The notes beneath the pieces are model-generated. The model ran no database searches and was not told the origin of the DNA. It saw only the letters and a program-made list of their open reading frames with translations. From the NCBI GenBank assembly GCA_947631925.1, contig CANRNE010000004.1, forward strand, positions 1-64,000: a stretch of DNA of 64,000 bases. Direction: 5' to 3'. A program made the position numbers and the translations under genes. This DNA is from an uncultured Clostridia bacterium (GTDB taxonomy: Bacteria > Bacillota > Clostridia > Christensenellales > Borkfalkiaceae). Below are positions 41,481 through 49,188 of the stretch, piece after piece; the stretch's first letter is position 1; each line of letters starts with the position of its first letter.

Positions 41481-42037
41481 CTTCGCCTGCCCCGCAGTTT
41501 ATCGATAAAAAAGAGCAGAAACCCCCCGAATAGTGTGGATAAAAGCGTCGCAAGAAGGGTGGGGAGAAAGATGTCGGCGGGGGAGGGGGAGCCCGCCGCG
41601 GCGCGCAAGGCGATGACGGTGGTGGGAAGAAGCTGCAGGCTCGTCGCGTTGAGGACGAAGAGCATGTCGGCGGCGTAGTCGTTTTTTGCCATAAGAAAGC
41701 GCTTGGTGGCGCGGATTCCGAGCGGAGTGGGCGCCCCGGGGAGTCCCAAAAAATTGGCAACCATGTTCGACCCCGCAAAGAAGAGCGCCTGCTCGTCCGA
41801 AGTGCGGAATAGGCGCTTGGTCGCGGGCATGGTGGCCCTCGAGAGCCTCTCAGCGAGTCCGCTCTTCTCGAGAATCTTAAAAAATCCCAACCAGACGCAG
41901 TATACCGCGAGGAGGGAGACGGAGAGCGCAATCGCCTTTTGCCCGCCCGCGAGCATGGCGGGAAGGAACCCGTCGGGATTGGTGACGAGAAACATCGCCG
42001 CGGCCGCCACAAACACCGCCGCAAAAATAGCGTTCAT
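41477..42037 (-). CDS. spmA: Spore maturation protein A
   Basis: SpmA is the other half of the spore-maturation pair. The 186 residues contain the Gate-domain patterns AIALSVSLLAVYCVWLGFFK, the motif GSNMVANFLGLPGAPTPLGI, and MLFVLNATSLQLLPTTVIAL, with several membrane helices. No Shine-Dalgarno sequence precedes the ATG (42035-42037; upstream sequence is A/T-rich), and the terminal hairpin of dispersed repeat R6 begins about 23 nt upstream. Transcription may therefore start in or next to the repeat. Together with yyaC it marks the organism as sporulating or descended from a sporulating line. Confidence 0.94.
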   Translation of the reverse strand: MNAIFAAVFVAAAAMFLVTNPDGFLPAMLAGGQKAIALSVSLLAVYCVWLGFFKILEKSGLAERLSRATMPATKRLFRTSDEQALFFAGSNMVANFLGLPGAPTPLGIRATKRFLMAKNDYAADMLFVLNATSLQLLPTTVIALRAAAGSPSPADIFLPTLLATLLSTLFGGFLLFFIDKLRGRRR

Positions 42038-42051
42038 GGTTTAATATATGT

Positions 42052-42398
42052 GGATGTTTCGAAGAAAATCTTTGCGTGCGCAAATATTTTCTTCGAGCGG
42101 ATGGGCGTCCGTACCTTCTCCCGCTCTTAGCTGCGCAAGCGTTACTGTTTCATCGGACAATAAGCCTGCGGTGGCGTGGCAAATTGTGTCGCCCACGGCG
42201 GAAGTGAATTCCGCCTAAGGCACATTATTTTGAAATGGCACCCCCTCACCGCCTATGGCGGAGCTTTCTCGGGCAGGACTCTACCTGCCCGAGAAGGGTG
42301 GCGCGAACGAAGAGAGCGACGGAAGGGGTGGCGCTCTGAATTCGTCATGCTGAGCCGCCGCATCGCGGCGAGTCGAAGCATATCCGCATTTCTGCCCC
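42052..42398 (+). repeat. Dispersed mosaic repeat, copy R6
   Basis: The terminal hairpin is at 42060-42095 (CGAAGAAAATCTTTGCG...CGCAAATATTTTCTTCG, 16 of 17 pairs). The GCGCAAGCGTTACTGTTTCA segment and the core (42154-42188) follow. The R3-like CACGGCGGAAGTGAATTCCG, CTCTACCTGCCCGAGAAGG and a GTCATGCTGAGCCGCCGCAT...GTCGAAGCATATCCGC module (from 42345) come next. It occupies the space between spmA and metG, which are divergent. Confidence 0.87.
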
Positions 42399-42434
42399 CC
42401 AAATAACAAAAGGCGCGCCTGCGGGCGAATTTGC

Positions 42435-42463
42435 TTTACAAACTGCGCGCGAAACGGTATAAT
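42435..42463 (+). promoter_or_regulatory. Promoter of metG-tatD operon
   Basis: TTTACA, 17 bp, TATAAT. Confidence 0.8.
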
Positions 42464-42481
42464 AAAGCAAAGAGGTGCATT

Positions 42482-44419
42482 ATGGCAAAGTACTACATCA
42501 CGACGCCCATCTACTACCCGAGCGGCAATTGGCACATCGGGCATTGCTATACGACGGTCATCTGCGACTGCCTCGCCCGTTTTCACAAGATGAAGGGGGA
42601 CGAGGTATTCTTCCTCACGGGCACGGACGAACACGGTCAAAAGGTGGAAAAGGAGGCAAAAAAGCACGGCGTCACGCCCCGCGAATTTGTCGACCCTCTT
42701 GTTGCCGAGCTCAAGGACATGTGGAATCTCCTCGACGTTCGCTACGACCGCTTTCTCCGCACCACGGACGAGGACCATGTCAGATGCGTGCAGACCATCT
42801 ATCAGAAACTCTTCGAGAGCGGTGATATCTATAAGGCGGAGTACAGCGGCTACTATTGCACCCCGTGCGAGGCCTTCTGGACGGAGAGCCAGCTCAAGGA
42901 CGGAAAATGCCCCGACTGCGGCAGAGAGGTCTCTCTGCAAAAGGAGGAGAGCTACTTCTTCCGCCTCTCCAAGTACGCGGACAGGCTCCTCAAGCTCTAT
43001 GAGGACAACCCCGACTTCCTGCAGCCCAAATCCCGCGTCAACGAGATGGTGAATAACTTTCTGAAGGCGGGACTTTCCGACCTCTGCGTCTCCCGTACGA
43101 CGGTGAAGTGGGGCGTTCCGCTTCCCTTCGACCCCAAGCACACCGCCTATGTGTGGGTGGATGCGCTCTCCAACTACATCTCCGCGCTCGGCTACGGCAC
43201 GGGAGAGGATGACCTCTTCAAAAAATTCTGGCCCGCCGACCTTCACCTCGTCGGCAAAGAGATTGTGCGCTTCCACGCCATCGTCTGGCCCGCCATTTTG
43301 ATGGCGCTCGGCCTTCCCCTCCCCAAACAGGTGTACGGGCACGGCTGGCTCCTCATCGGCGGCGACAAGCTGTCCAAATCCAAGGAAGAGGCCGCGAAGA
43401 CGCAGATTACCGACCCCTACGAACTCACGAAGGCGTTCGGCACCGACGCCGTCCGCTACTTTTTGCTGCGCGAAATTCCCTTCGGCAGCGACGGGGAATA
43501 CACGACGGAGCGCCTCGTCGGCCGCATCAACGCCGACCTCGCCAACGACCTCGGCAACCTCGTCTCCCGCACGCAGGCGATGATTTTGCAGAACTTCGGC
43601 TCCGTCCCCCCGCGCGGCAAAGAGGAGGGCCCCGACGTCGGGCTCATCTCCGCCTGCAATTCGCTTTTTGAGCGGGTAGACGCGGACATGGGTGCCCTCA
43701 ATGCGCCCGAAGCGCTCGAAGAAATCTTCTCCGTGGTCGCCCGCGCGAATAAATATATCGACGAGACGATGCCTTGGGCGCTCGCCAAGGACCCTGAAAG
43801 GCGGGAGCGCCTCGCCGCCGTCCTCTACAACCTCGCCGAGGCGGTGCGGATTTGCGCCGTCCTGCTCAAGCCCTTCCTGCCCAAGTCGGCGGAGGCGATT
43901 TTGAGAAGTTTCTCCTCGGAGGAAGCGGGCATCGAGGCCGCGCGCTTCGGCCTTCTGAAGGCGGGAACGCCCGTCGAAAAACTTCCCCCGCTCTTCCCCC
44001 GCATCGACAAAAAGACGCTCGACGCCCTGCTCGCCGCGCATGCAAAAAGCGCACCTGTCCCCCAAAAAACGGCAGAAGTCCCCGAAAAGAAGCCGGAAAT
44101 CTCCTTTGACGACTTCACCAAACTCGAGCTCAGGGTGGGGGAGGTCATCGCCTGCGAAAAGGTGGCAAAGAGCGAAAAACTGCTGCACGAGACGGTGAAA
44201 ATCGGCGCCGAGACCCGCTCCGTCGTCTCGGGCATCGCAAAATTCTACACCCCCGAAGAGATGGTGGGCAAGAAGGTCGTCGTCGTGACCAACTTAAAGC
44301 CCGTCAAACTCTGCGGCGTCCTGTCCGAAGGCATGATTTTGTGCGCCGAAGACGGGGACGGCCGCCTCTCCCTCGTCTCCCCCGAGCGGCTCGTCGCGGA
44401 CGGGGCGACGGTGCGGTGA
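42482..44419 (+). CDS. metG: Methionyl-tRNA synthetase with C-terminal tRNA-binding domain
   Basis: MetRS charges initiator and elongator tRNA-Met. The 645-residue class I enzyme has HIGH (18-21, in GNWHIGHCYTT), a KLSKS variant of KMSKS (296-300), and a zinc knuckle with CTPC (Cys126, Cys129) and CPDC (~142-145). The anticodon-binding helical domain follows to ~510. The C-terminal ~110 residues (FDDFTKLELRVGEVIACEKV, VVSGIAKFYTPEEMVGKKVV) are the EMAP/Trbp111 tRNA-binding domain used for dimerisation. The ATG at 42482 follows AGAGGTG. Confidence 0.97.
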   Translation: MAKYYITTPIYYPSGNWHIGHCYTTVICDCLARFHKMKGDEVFFLTGTDEHGQKVEKEAKKHGVTPREFVDPLVAELKDMWNLLDVRYDRFLRTTDEDHVRCVQTIYQKLFESGDIYKAEYSGYYCTPCEAFWTESQLKDGKCPDCGREVSLQKEESYFFRLSKYADRLLKLYEDNPDFLQPKSRVNEMVNNFLKAGLSDLCVSRTTVKWGVPLPFDPKHTAYVWVDALSNYISALGYGTGEDDLFKKFWPADLHLVGKEIVRFHAIVWPAILMALGLPLPKQVYGHGWLLIGGDKLSKSKEEAAKTQITDPYELTKAFGTDAVRYFLLREIPFGSDGEYTTERLVGRINADLANDLGNLVSRTQAMILQNFGSVPPRGKEEGPDVGLISACNSLFERVDADMGALNAPEALEEIFSVVARANKYIDETMPWALAKDPERRERLAAVLYNLAEAVRICAVLLKPFLPKSAEAILRSFSSEEAGIEAARFGLLKAGTPVEKLPPLFPRIDKKTLDALLAAHAKSAPVPQKTAEVPEKKPEISFDDFTKLELRVGEVIACEKVAKSEKLLHETVKIGAETRSVVSGIAKFYTPEEMVGKKVVVVTNLKPVKLCGVLSEGMILCAEDGDGRLSLVSPERLVADGATVR

Positions 44420-45177
44420 TTGACATCCATGCCCATTTTGCGGGGGAAGGGTACGAATTTCCCGCGGAATGGGAAAAAATCAAGGCTGCGGGGGTCGGGA
44501 AAGTCGTCCTCGCCGCCGACACTTTAGAGCACGCCGCGTGGCATCAAAAGTTTGCGAAATCGCACACAGGTTGCTATTTTACGGTGGGCGTGCACCCCTC
44601 CGAACTCAAAGATTTCGGGCAAAAGTCGCTTGAAACGCTGAAACATATGGCCGCCGACGAGAAATGCGTCGCGATAGGGGAGATTGGGCTCGATTATCAC
44701 TACCCGAACCCCGACAAGGCGGCGCAGTACGCGGCTTTCGAGGCTCAGCTCGATGTTGCGGAGGAGTTGGGACTCCCCGTTCAGATTCACTCACGGGACG
44801 CCTGCGCGGACACGCTTGCCATTCTGCAGGCGCGGCGGGAGCGCCTTTCCATGGGCTTTCTCATGCACTGCTATTCGTACGGCGCGGAAAATCTCGAGGC
44901 CTTCCTCGAACTCGGTGCGTCCTTCTCCTTCGGCGGGGTTTTGTGCTTCAAAAACGCGCGGCGCGCCGTCGAGGCGGCTGCAAATTGCCCCATGGAGCGC
45001 ATTCTGACGGAGACGGACAGCCCCTATCTTTCCCCCTTCCGCGGGGAGAAGAACACGCCCGCGAACATCCCCGTCATTGTCAAAAAGTTGGCGGAAATCA
45101 AGGGCGTTTCGCAAAACGAGATGACGGAGACCGTCCGCAGGAACGCGGCGCGGCTCTTCCCCAAATTGCAAGCATGA
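44416..45177 (+). CDS. tatD: TatD-family metal-dependent deoxyribonuclease
   Basis: TatD-type hydrolases are TIM-barrel metallo-DNases. The 253 residues start with the metal-binding DIHAHF (two His), followed by VGVHPSELKDF, CVAIGEIGLDYHYPNPDKA (metal-binding Glu), LPVQIHSRDACADTL and ILTETDSPYLSP (metal-binding Asp). The start is GTG 44416, overlapping the metG stop (GTGA); no upstream alternative is sensible. The metG-tatD order is common in bacteria. A TatD-associated radical SAM gene follows with a 4-nt overlap. Confidence 0.94.
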   Translation: MIDIHAHFAGEGYEFPAEWEKIKAAGVGKVVLAADTLEHAAWHQKFAKSHTGCYFTVGVHPSELKDFGQKSLETLKHMAADEKCVAIGEIGLDYHYPNPDKAAQYAAFEAQLDVAEELGLPVQIHSRDACADTLAILQARRERLSMGFLMHCYSYGAENLEAFLELGASFSFGGVLCFKNARRAVEAAANCPMERILTETDSPYLSPFRGEKNTPANIPVIVKKLAEIKGVSQNEMTETVRRNAARLFPKLQA

Positions 45178-45767
45178 AAGACGTTTATACCTACCAAATC
45201 GGGCAAAACCTGTACATCAACCTCACCAACCGCTGTACCAACCGCTGCACGTTTTGCGTGCGCAACGGGAAGGAGACCTACGAGGGGTATCCCCTCTGGC
45301 TGCACGGCGGCGAGGGGACGGTGGAACAAATCGCCGCGGAAATCGGCGACCCGACGCGCTATGAGGAGATTGTCTTCTGCGGTTTCGGCGAGCCGACTTG
45401 CAGGCTGGAGGACATGTTCGCACTCTGCGACATCATCCATGCGCGCGGCGGAAGGACGCGGGTAAATACCAACGGCCACGCCTCCCTCATCGCGGGAGAG
45501 GACGTCGCGCCCCGCTTTTTGGGGAAACTCGACGGCGTGAATATCTCCCTCAACGCTCCGACGGAGGCGGAATACGACGCCCTCTGCCGCCCGCTCATCC
45601 CGAACGCCTTTCAGGGCATGCTCGCCTTTGCGCGCGCTTGCAAAGCGTGCGGCGTATGCGCGTGGTTCTCCGTCGTCGACTGTATCGGAAAGGAGAAGAT
45701 TGCCGCCTGCAGACGGATTGCGGAGGAGGTCGGCATCCCCCTTCGCGTGCGCGCCTTGATTGAATAA
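45174..45767 (+). CDS. TatD-associated radical SAM protein
   Basis: The 197-residue protein has the radical-SAM cluster C21xxxC25xxC28 (RCTNRCTFCVR), the GFGEPTCRLEDM motif (GGE-like) and TRVNTNGHASL. It ends in a partial TIM barrel with several cysteines (ACKACGVCAW). I recognise it as the class of radical SAM proteins encoded directly after TatD, function undetermined. The start ATG overlaps the tatD stop (ATGA). It is the last gene of the operon, before a terminator. Confidence 0.9.
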   Translation: MKDVYTYQIGQNLYINLTNRCTNRCTFCVRNGKETYEGYPLWLHGGEGTVEQIAAEIGDPTRYEEIVFCGFGEPTCRLEDMFALCDIIHARGGRTRVNTNGHASLIAGEDVAPRFLGKLDGVNISLNAPTEAEYDALCRPLIPNAFQGMLAFARACKACGVCAWFSVVDCIGKEKIAACRRIAEEVGIPLRVRALIE

Positions 45768-45781
45768 ATTTTTGCAAAAAC

Positions 45782-45817
45782 AAATCCCCCCGACGACATT
45801 GCCGAGGGGATTTTTTT
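45782..45817. terminator. Intrinsic terminator
   Basis: AAATCCCC pairs with GGGGATTT, followed by TTTTG. It lies between the radical SAM gene and a convergent gene. Confidence 0.88.
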
Positions 45818-45851
45818 GCGCCGATTTCGGACATGGTATGCCCGTTTTCGG

Positions 45852-46295
45852 TCAAGCAATCAAATTTTTCCAGATTTTTTCAAACTCTTCCTCACTGCGG
45901 AGCAGCTCTTCGGCGAGCGATTTTATCTCGTCGTCCGCGCATTCGTCGCACATCTCCCCGAGCGTGCTTTTGAGGGCGGTCACGCCCATCACGGTGCCCT
46001 GCACCATCATCTCCGCGATATGGGAGCGGGAATCGTCCTTCATCGCGCTCATCTTGATGCTTCCCCACATCATCGCCTTTTTGAGCGGGTTGGGGTTCTT
46101 GAGCTCGATGCCGAGCTGTTTCGCGAGCAGGCATGCTCTTCCGCTGATGCGCTCGTACTCCTCATGCTCCCGCAGAAGTTCGGATTTAATCTCCTCGTCG
46201 TCCGTCTCGGGCAGGATGTCCGAAATGGACTGCTTCGCGTATTCGCAGTTGCGGTGAATCTCCGCAAGCACCTCTTCGCTTTTCTTGATGTCCAT
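45852..46295 (-). CDS. Hypothetical all-helical protein
   Basis: This 147-residue protein is highly helical and acidic: MDIKKSEEVLAEIHRNCEYA, ETDDEEIKSELLREHEEYER, ACLLAKQLGIELKNPNPLKK, then a bundle to the end (DDEIKSLAEELLRSEEEFEK). The ExxxLLxEHExYE pattern is reminiscent of ferritin-like four-helix bundles, though I cannot assign metal ligands with confidence. It contains CDEC at about residues 117-120. The ATG at 46293-46295 follows GGAGG. It has no obvious partner. Confidence 0.65.
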   Translation of the reverse strand: MDIKKSEEVLAEIHRNCEYAKQSISDILPETDDEEIKSELLREHEEYERISGRACLLAKQLGIELKNPNPLKKAMMWGSIKMSAMKDDSRSHIAEMMVQGTVMGVTALKSTLGEMCDECADDEIKSLAEELLRSEEEFEKIWKNLIA

Positions 46296-46360
46296 GGTTA
46301 CCTCCTGCCAAAAGATTGCGAAAAAAATCAAACTTCTATGCAAATCGGCGCGAAAACCGC

Positions 46361-46389
46361 TTGACTTTTGCCTTTTTCTATGGTACATT
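46361..46389 (+). promoter_or_regulatory. Promoter of rplU-rpmA
   Basis: TTGACT, 17 bp, TACATT. Confidence 0.75.
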
Positions 46390-46395
46390 TATTCC

Positions 46396-46480
46396 CGAGC
46401 CGCTAAGGTCGGGCCCCCAAAGTACCTCGATAGAGGTCGCCCGTTTGCCTTGCGAGACTGGTTAGAGGAGGTAAATTGCG
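46396..46480 (+). promoter_or_regulatory. rplU leader, possible L21-type ribosomal leader
   Basis: The ~85-nt leader can fold (CCTCGATAGAGG hairpin at 46424-46435, plus GGTCGGGC/GTCGCCCG pairing). It ends GGTTAGAGGAGGT with the ribosome-binding site. Firmicute rplU genes commonly have a structured L21 leader; the assignment by position is tentative. Confidence 0.45.
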
Positions 46481-46481
46481 A

Positions 46482-46787
46482 ATGTATGCAATCATCGAAA
46501 ACGGCGGAAAGCAGTACAAAGTCGCCGAAGGAGATCTCGTAAAGGTGGAGAAAATCCGCGGGGAAGCGGGGGACGAAGTCAGCTTCCGCGCAGTGCTCAT
46601 CGCCGACGGGGACGCCGTGCGCATGGGCGACGAGGTCAAGGATGCAAAGGTCGTGGGCAAAGTGGAAGCGCAGGACAAATTCAAGAAGATTATCGTCTTC
46701 AAGTACAAGTCCAAGAAGAACGAGCGCAAGAAGCAGGGCCACCGCCAGCCGTACACCGCAGTCAGAATCGAGAAAATCTCGGGCTGA
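46482..46787 (+). CDS. rplU: 50S ribosomal protein L21
   Basis: The 101-residue protein starts MYAIIENGGKQYKVAEGDLV and has VVGKVEAQDKFKKIIVFKYK, then the C-terminal NERKKQGHRQPYTAVRIEKI, matching L21. The ATG at 46482 is chosen over a TTG 6 nt upstream because all family members begin with MYAII. rpmA follows after 27 nt; the prp protease gene that usually sits between rplU and rpmA in Firmicutes is missing. Confidence 0.97.
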   Translation: MYAIIENGGKQYKVAEGDLVKVEKIRGEAGDEVSFRAVLIADGDAVRMGDEVKDAKVVGKVEAQDKFKKIIVFKYKSKKNERKKQGHRQPYTAVRIEKISG

Positions 46788-46814
46788 CGAACACAAATCA
46801 AGGAGAAGAAAATC

Positions 46815-47081
46815 ATGATTTTTATCAGATTGTTCGCGCATAAGAAGGGAACGGGTTCCTCCCACAACGGCAGAGACTCCAACGCGAAGCGTTTGGGCGT
46901 CAAGCGTCAGGACGGGCAGGAAGTCCTCGCGGGGAGCATCATCGTCCGCCAGAGAGGGACGAAGATTCACCCGGGCAACAACGTCGGCATCGGCGGAGAC
47001 GACACCCTCTTCGCCCTCAAGGACGGCGTGGTCCGCTTCGAGCGCCTCGGAAGGGACAAGAAGCAAGTCAGCGTCTACTAA
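46815..47081 (+). CDS. rpmA: 50S ribosomal protein L27 with N-terminal extension
   Basis: L27 lies near the peptidyl-transferase centre. The 88-residue protein reads [20 protein letters not shown], then [20 protein letters not shown] and [19 protein letters not shown], a normal body. The first residues MIFIRLF precede AHKKG, where mature L27 begins in Firmicutes. They resemble, in shortened form, the leader ending in FF that the Prp protease removes. No prp is adjacent. The ATG follows AAGGAG, and a terminator follows the gene. Confidence 0.96.
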   Translation: MIFIRLFAHKKGTGSSHNGRDSNAKRLGVKRQDGQEVLAGSIIVRQRGTKIHPGNNVGIGGDDTLFALKDGVVRFERLGRDKKQVSVY

Positions 47082-47089
47082 GGCCTCAC

Positions 47090-47115
47090 GGGACCGCCGC
47101 GTGCGGTCCCTTTTT
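47090..47115 (+). terminator. Intrinsic terminator after rpmA
   Basis: GGGACCGC pairs with GCGGTCCC (8 bp, 5-nt loop), followed by TTTTT. Confidence 0.93.
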
Positions 47116-47200
47116 CTTCCCTTTTTCGGGGAAATTTTCGATAGGTTAGGACGCGGGTGAGATTTTTTCCGAAAAATTTCATTTCGCACGAAGAAAACGC

Positions 47201-47229
47201 TTGCAATCTTTTTGAGATTGTGGTATAGT
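47201..47229 (+). promoter_or_regulatory. Promoter of the tRNA cluster
   Basis: TTGCAA, 17 bp, TATAGT, about 12 nt before the first tRNA. Confidence 0.85.
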
Positions 47230-47241
47230 AAACAAGCAATC

Positions 47242-47317
47242 GGAAGTTTAGCTCAGCTGGGAGAGCACTTGCCTTACAAGCAAGGGGTCATAGGTCCGAG
47301 TCCTATAACTTCCACCA
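47242..47317 (+). tRNA. tRNA-Val (anticodon UAC)
   Basis: The cloverleaf has acceptor GGAAGTT/AACTTCC, a D-arm with AGCTCAGCTGGGAGAGC, and an anticodon stem CTTGC/GCAAG with loop CTTACAA (anticodon TAC). The T-arm contains AGGTCCGAGTCCT. The 3' CCA is encoded in the DNA. Confidence 0.96.
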
Positions 47318-47339
47318 ATACAGCGCGGTCGGCTTATAT

Positions 47340-47414
47340 GCGGGAATAGCTCAGTGGTAGAGCGCCACCTTGCCAAGGTGGATGTCGCGGGTTCGAATCT
47401 CGTTTCCCGCTCCA
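47340..47414 (+). tRNA. tRNA-Gly (anticodon GCC)
   Basis: Acceptor GCGGGAA/TTCCCGC, D-arm AGCTCAGTGGTAGAGC, anticodon stem CCACC/GGTGG with loop TTGCCAA, T-loop GGTTCGAATCTC; discriminator T and CCA are encoded. The second tRNA of the transcript. Confidence 0.97.
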
Positions 47415-47439
47415 AACACAGCTCCGCGCTGTTTTTTTT

Positions 47440-47514
47440 GGCGCCATAGCCAAGTGGTAAGGCAAGGGTCTGCAAAACCCTGACTCCCCGGTTCAAATCC
47501 GGGTGGCGCCTCCA
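47440..47514 (+). tRNA. tRNA-Cys (anticodon GCA)
   Basis: Acceptor GGCGCCA/TGGCGCC, D-arm AGCCAAGTGGTAAGGC, anticodon stem AGGGT/ACCCT with loop CTGCAAA, T-loop GGTTCAAATCC; discriminator T and CCA are encoded. It is the substrate of CysS encoded in this window. Confidence 0.97.
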
Positions 47515-47517
47515 TCG

Positions 47518-47542
47518 CCCCGAAATTTTCGGGGTTTTTTTG
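47518..47542 (+). terminator. Intrinsic terminator of the tRNA cluster
   Basis: CCCCGAA pairs with TTCGGGG, followed by a run of seven T. Confidence 0.92.
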
Positions 47543-47733
47543 TGTCCGAAAAGGGCGTTTCGCTGTCCCCCGAATACAAAAATTGTTACAAATTTACATA
47601 CAGAAATTTTTGCATAAATTCATTTCATTTATGCAGGATAAAATTTCGCCGCAAAACGCGATATTATAATATAGAAAAAAAATAAAAACAGCTTATTTTC
47701 ATATAAAATTCACAAAATCACGTGGATATTTGC
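47543..47733. other. A/T-rich intergenic stretch
   Basis: This region has no gene. It holds several A/T-rich inverted repeats (GCATAAATTCATTTCATTTATGC at 47611-47633, an 8-bp stem) and a TATTATAATATA segment at 47663-47674. It may contain a regulatory site for the lipoprotein gene downstream, but I see no defined operator. Confidence 0.5.
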
Positions 47734-47762
47734 TTGACTTGATTGCATGCGATGAGTATAAT
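47734..47762 (+). promoter_or_regulatory. Promoter of the InlB-repeat lipoprotein gene
   Basis: TTGACT, 17 bp, TATAAT, with a leader of about 70 nt. Confidence 0.85.
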
Positions 47763-47837
47763 TGAATAATGCAATTATGAATTTACTCTTTGCGGAAGCA
47801 TAAATTTTCATTCCGAACAAGAGGGAAAGAGGAAACC

Positions 47838-49127
47838 ATGAAGAAAAGACGCAACTTGCTCTGTTTCGTACTCGCACTTGTCGCCGCCGTGCTCCTTTGC
47901 TGCGGCCTTGCGGCGTGTGCGGACGAGGGCGACTTTGTCCCGACCGAGCGCAACGGCATTAAAGTCACGTTCGAGCTCGAGGGGGCAAAGTACAGGAACA
48001 GCGAACGCGCGGTGCGGGAATATTTCACCTACCCCGAGGGCGCGCCGCATAAGATTGTTCCTCTCGAGGCGCTGGGGGGCAACAAGTCCAAACCCGTGTA
48101 TCCCAAGCACCGTCTCCGCGGCTGGTTCAAAACGCGCGAAGTTCTGGCGGACGGCACGGTCGTCTACTCCGACGAGTGGAACTTCGACACCGACGTTGTG
48201 GAAGGGGACTCCCTCGTTCTCTATGCCAAGTGGGTCAGGGCGTTCACCTACACCGTCACCTATCTCGACGACGCGGGCGAACCCCATGACGTCAAGGAAC
48301 TGATTATGGAGGACGACAAGCTGCGGGACGGCACCGCCGTGTTCACCCCCCTCGTGCAGAGCGACTTCGCCGCCGCCTATGACGGCCACACCGTGGACTG
48401 CGAACTCGGGGAAGACGGCACCGTGCAGGTCAAGTACTATTCCGACAAAGCGTGCACGACGCGCTGGGACTTCTCGGCAAGTCACCCCGGCAACCCCGAC
48501 GACCCCGACCACTCGACGACCGATGTTCCCGTCTATGTCCGCTTCAATAAGGGCGTGTACACCTACGCCGCCACCGCGAAGGATTTGGTAGCCGCATCCG
48601 CGGCAACCAACAAGGGCGGCATCTGGCTGCTCAAGGACATCGACATGAGCAGCTATAAGGGTACGTTGGTCGATGGCTCGGCGGGGGCGTTCTACGGCTT
48701 CCGCAATGCGGGCGGCCTCCGCGGGAACGGCTTCACCGTCTCGGGCATCATCCTCGAGGTGGCGTCCGACAACAACTCCCTCATCTACGACACCGCGCAG
48801 GGCTGGGACAAAGTCTTGCTCGTCAGCCTCTTCGACGGATTGGAAAACGGCTCCATCGAGGATGTGACGATAGAGGACCTCTCCATCACCCTGAGTACCA
48901 CCAACAGCCGCATCTCGGAAGTCCACGTCTCCCCCTTCCTCGGACGGGCGAAAAACACGAAGGTCTCCAACGTCACCGTGACGGGGACTTGCGTCCTCGA
49001 GAGACTTCCCTCCGCCATCCGCAACGACGAGAGCAAGATTATTCAAGCAACGCAGCCCTTCTATGCGGACAGAGCCTCCACCTTCGACAATGTCACCGTG
49101 ACCGTCGAAATTCGGAAAAACTTTTGA
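47838..49127 (+). CDS. Surface lipoprotein with InlB/Flg_new-type repeat
   Basis: This 429-residue secreted protein has a signal peptide with lipobox LAAC (Cys27). Residues ~75-125 look like an InlB_B/Flg_new repeat (HRLRGWFKTREVLADG, then WNFDTDVVEGDSLVLYAKWV), a module common in surface proteins of Clostridia. The region 220-429 has a strand-turn periodicity (IWLLKDIDMSSYKGTLVDG, NGSIEDVTIEDLSITLSTT, NTKVSNVTVTGTCVLERL) suggestive of a right-handed beta-helix. Function is not known. It is the first gene of a same-strand run with the opp genes and may bind extracellular polymer or peptide. Confidence 0.82.
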   Translation: MKKRRNLLCFVLALVAAVLLCCGLAACADEGDFVPTERNGIKVTFELEGAKYRNSERAVREYFTYPEGAPHKIVPLEALGGNKSKPVYPKHRLRGWFKTREVLADGTVVYSDEWNFDTDVVEGDSLVLYAKWVRAFTYTVTYLDDAGEPHDVKELIMEDDKLRDGTAVFTPLVQSDFAAAYDGHTVDCELGEDGTVQVKYYSDKACTTRWDFSASHPGNPDDPDHSTTDVPVYVRFNKGVYTYAATAKDLVAASAATNKGGIWLLKDIDMSSYKGTLVDGSAGAFYGFRNAGGLRGNGFTVSGIILEVASDNNSLIYDTAQGWDKVLLVSLFDGLENGSIEDVTIEDLSITLSTTNSRISEVHVSPFLGRAKNTKVSNVTVTGTCVLERLPSAIRNDESKIIQATQPFYADRASTFDNVTVTVEIRKNF

Positions 49128-49188
49128 AACGACCGCAGCATAAGGCGGGAAAACCCAATAAATTCGCTAATCAGTAAAGGAGAACAGT

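Noticed and set aside
42281-44188. A 635-codon minus-strand frame opposite metG
   Set aside because: Shadow of metG, also running into the R6 repeat.
47248-47496. A short minus-strand frame across the tRNA cluster (pattern SYRTRTYDPLLVRQVLSQL)
   Set aside because: This is the well-known spurious translation of antisense tRNA sequence, including the T-loop and anticodon arms; the tRNAs are the true features.
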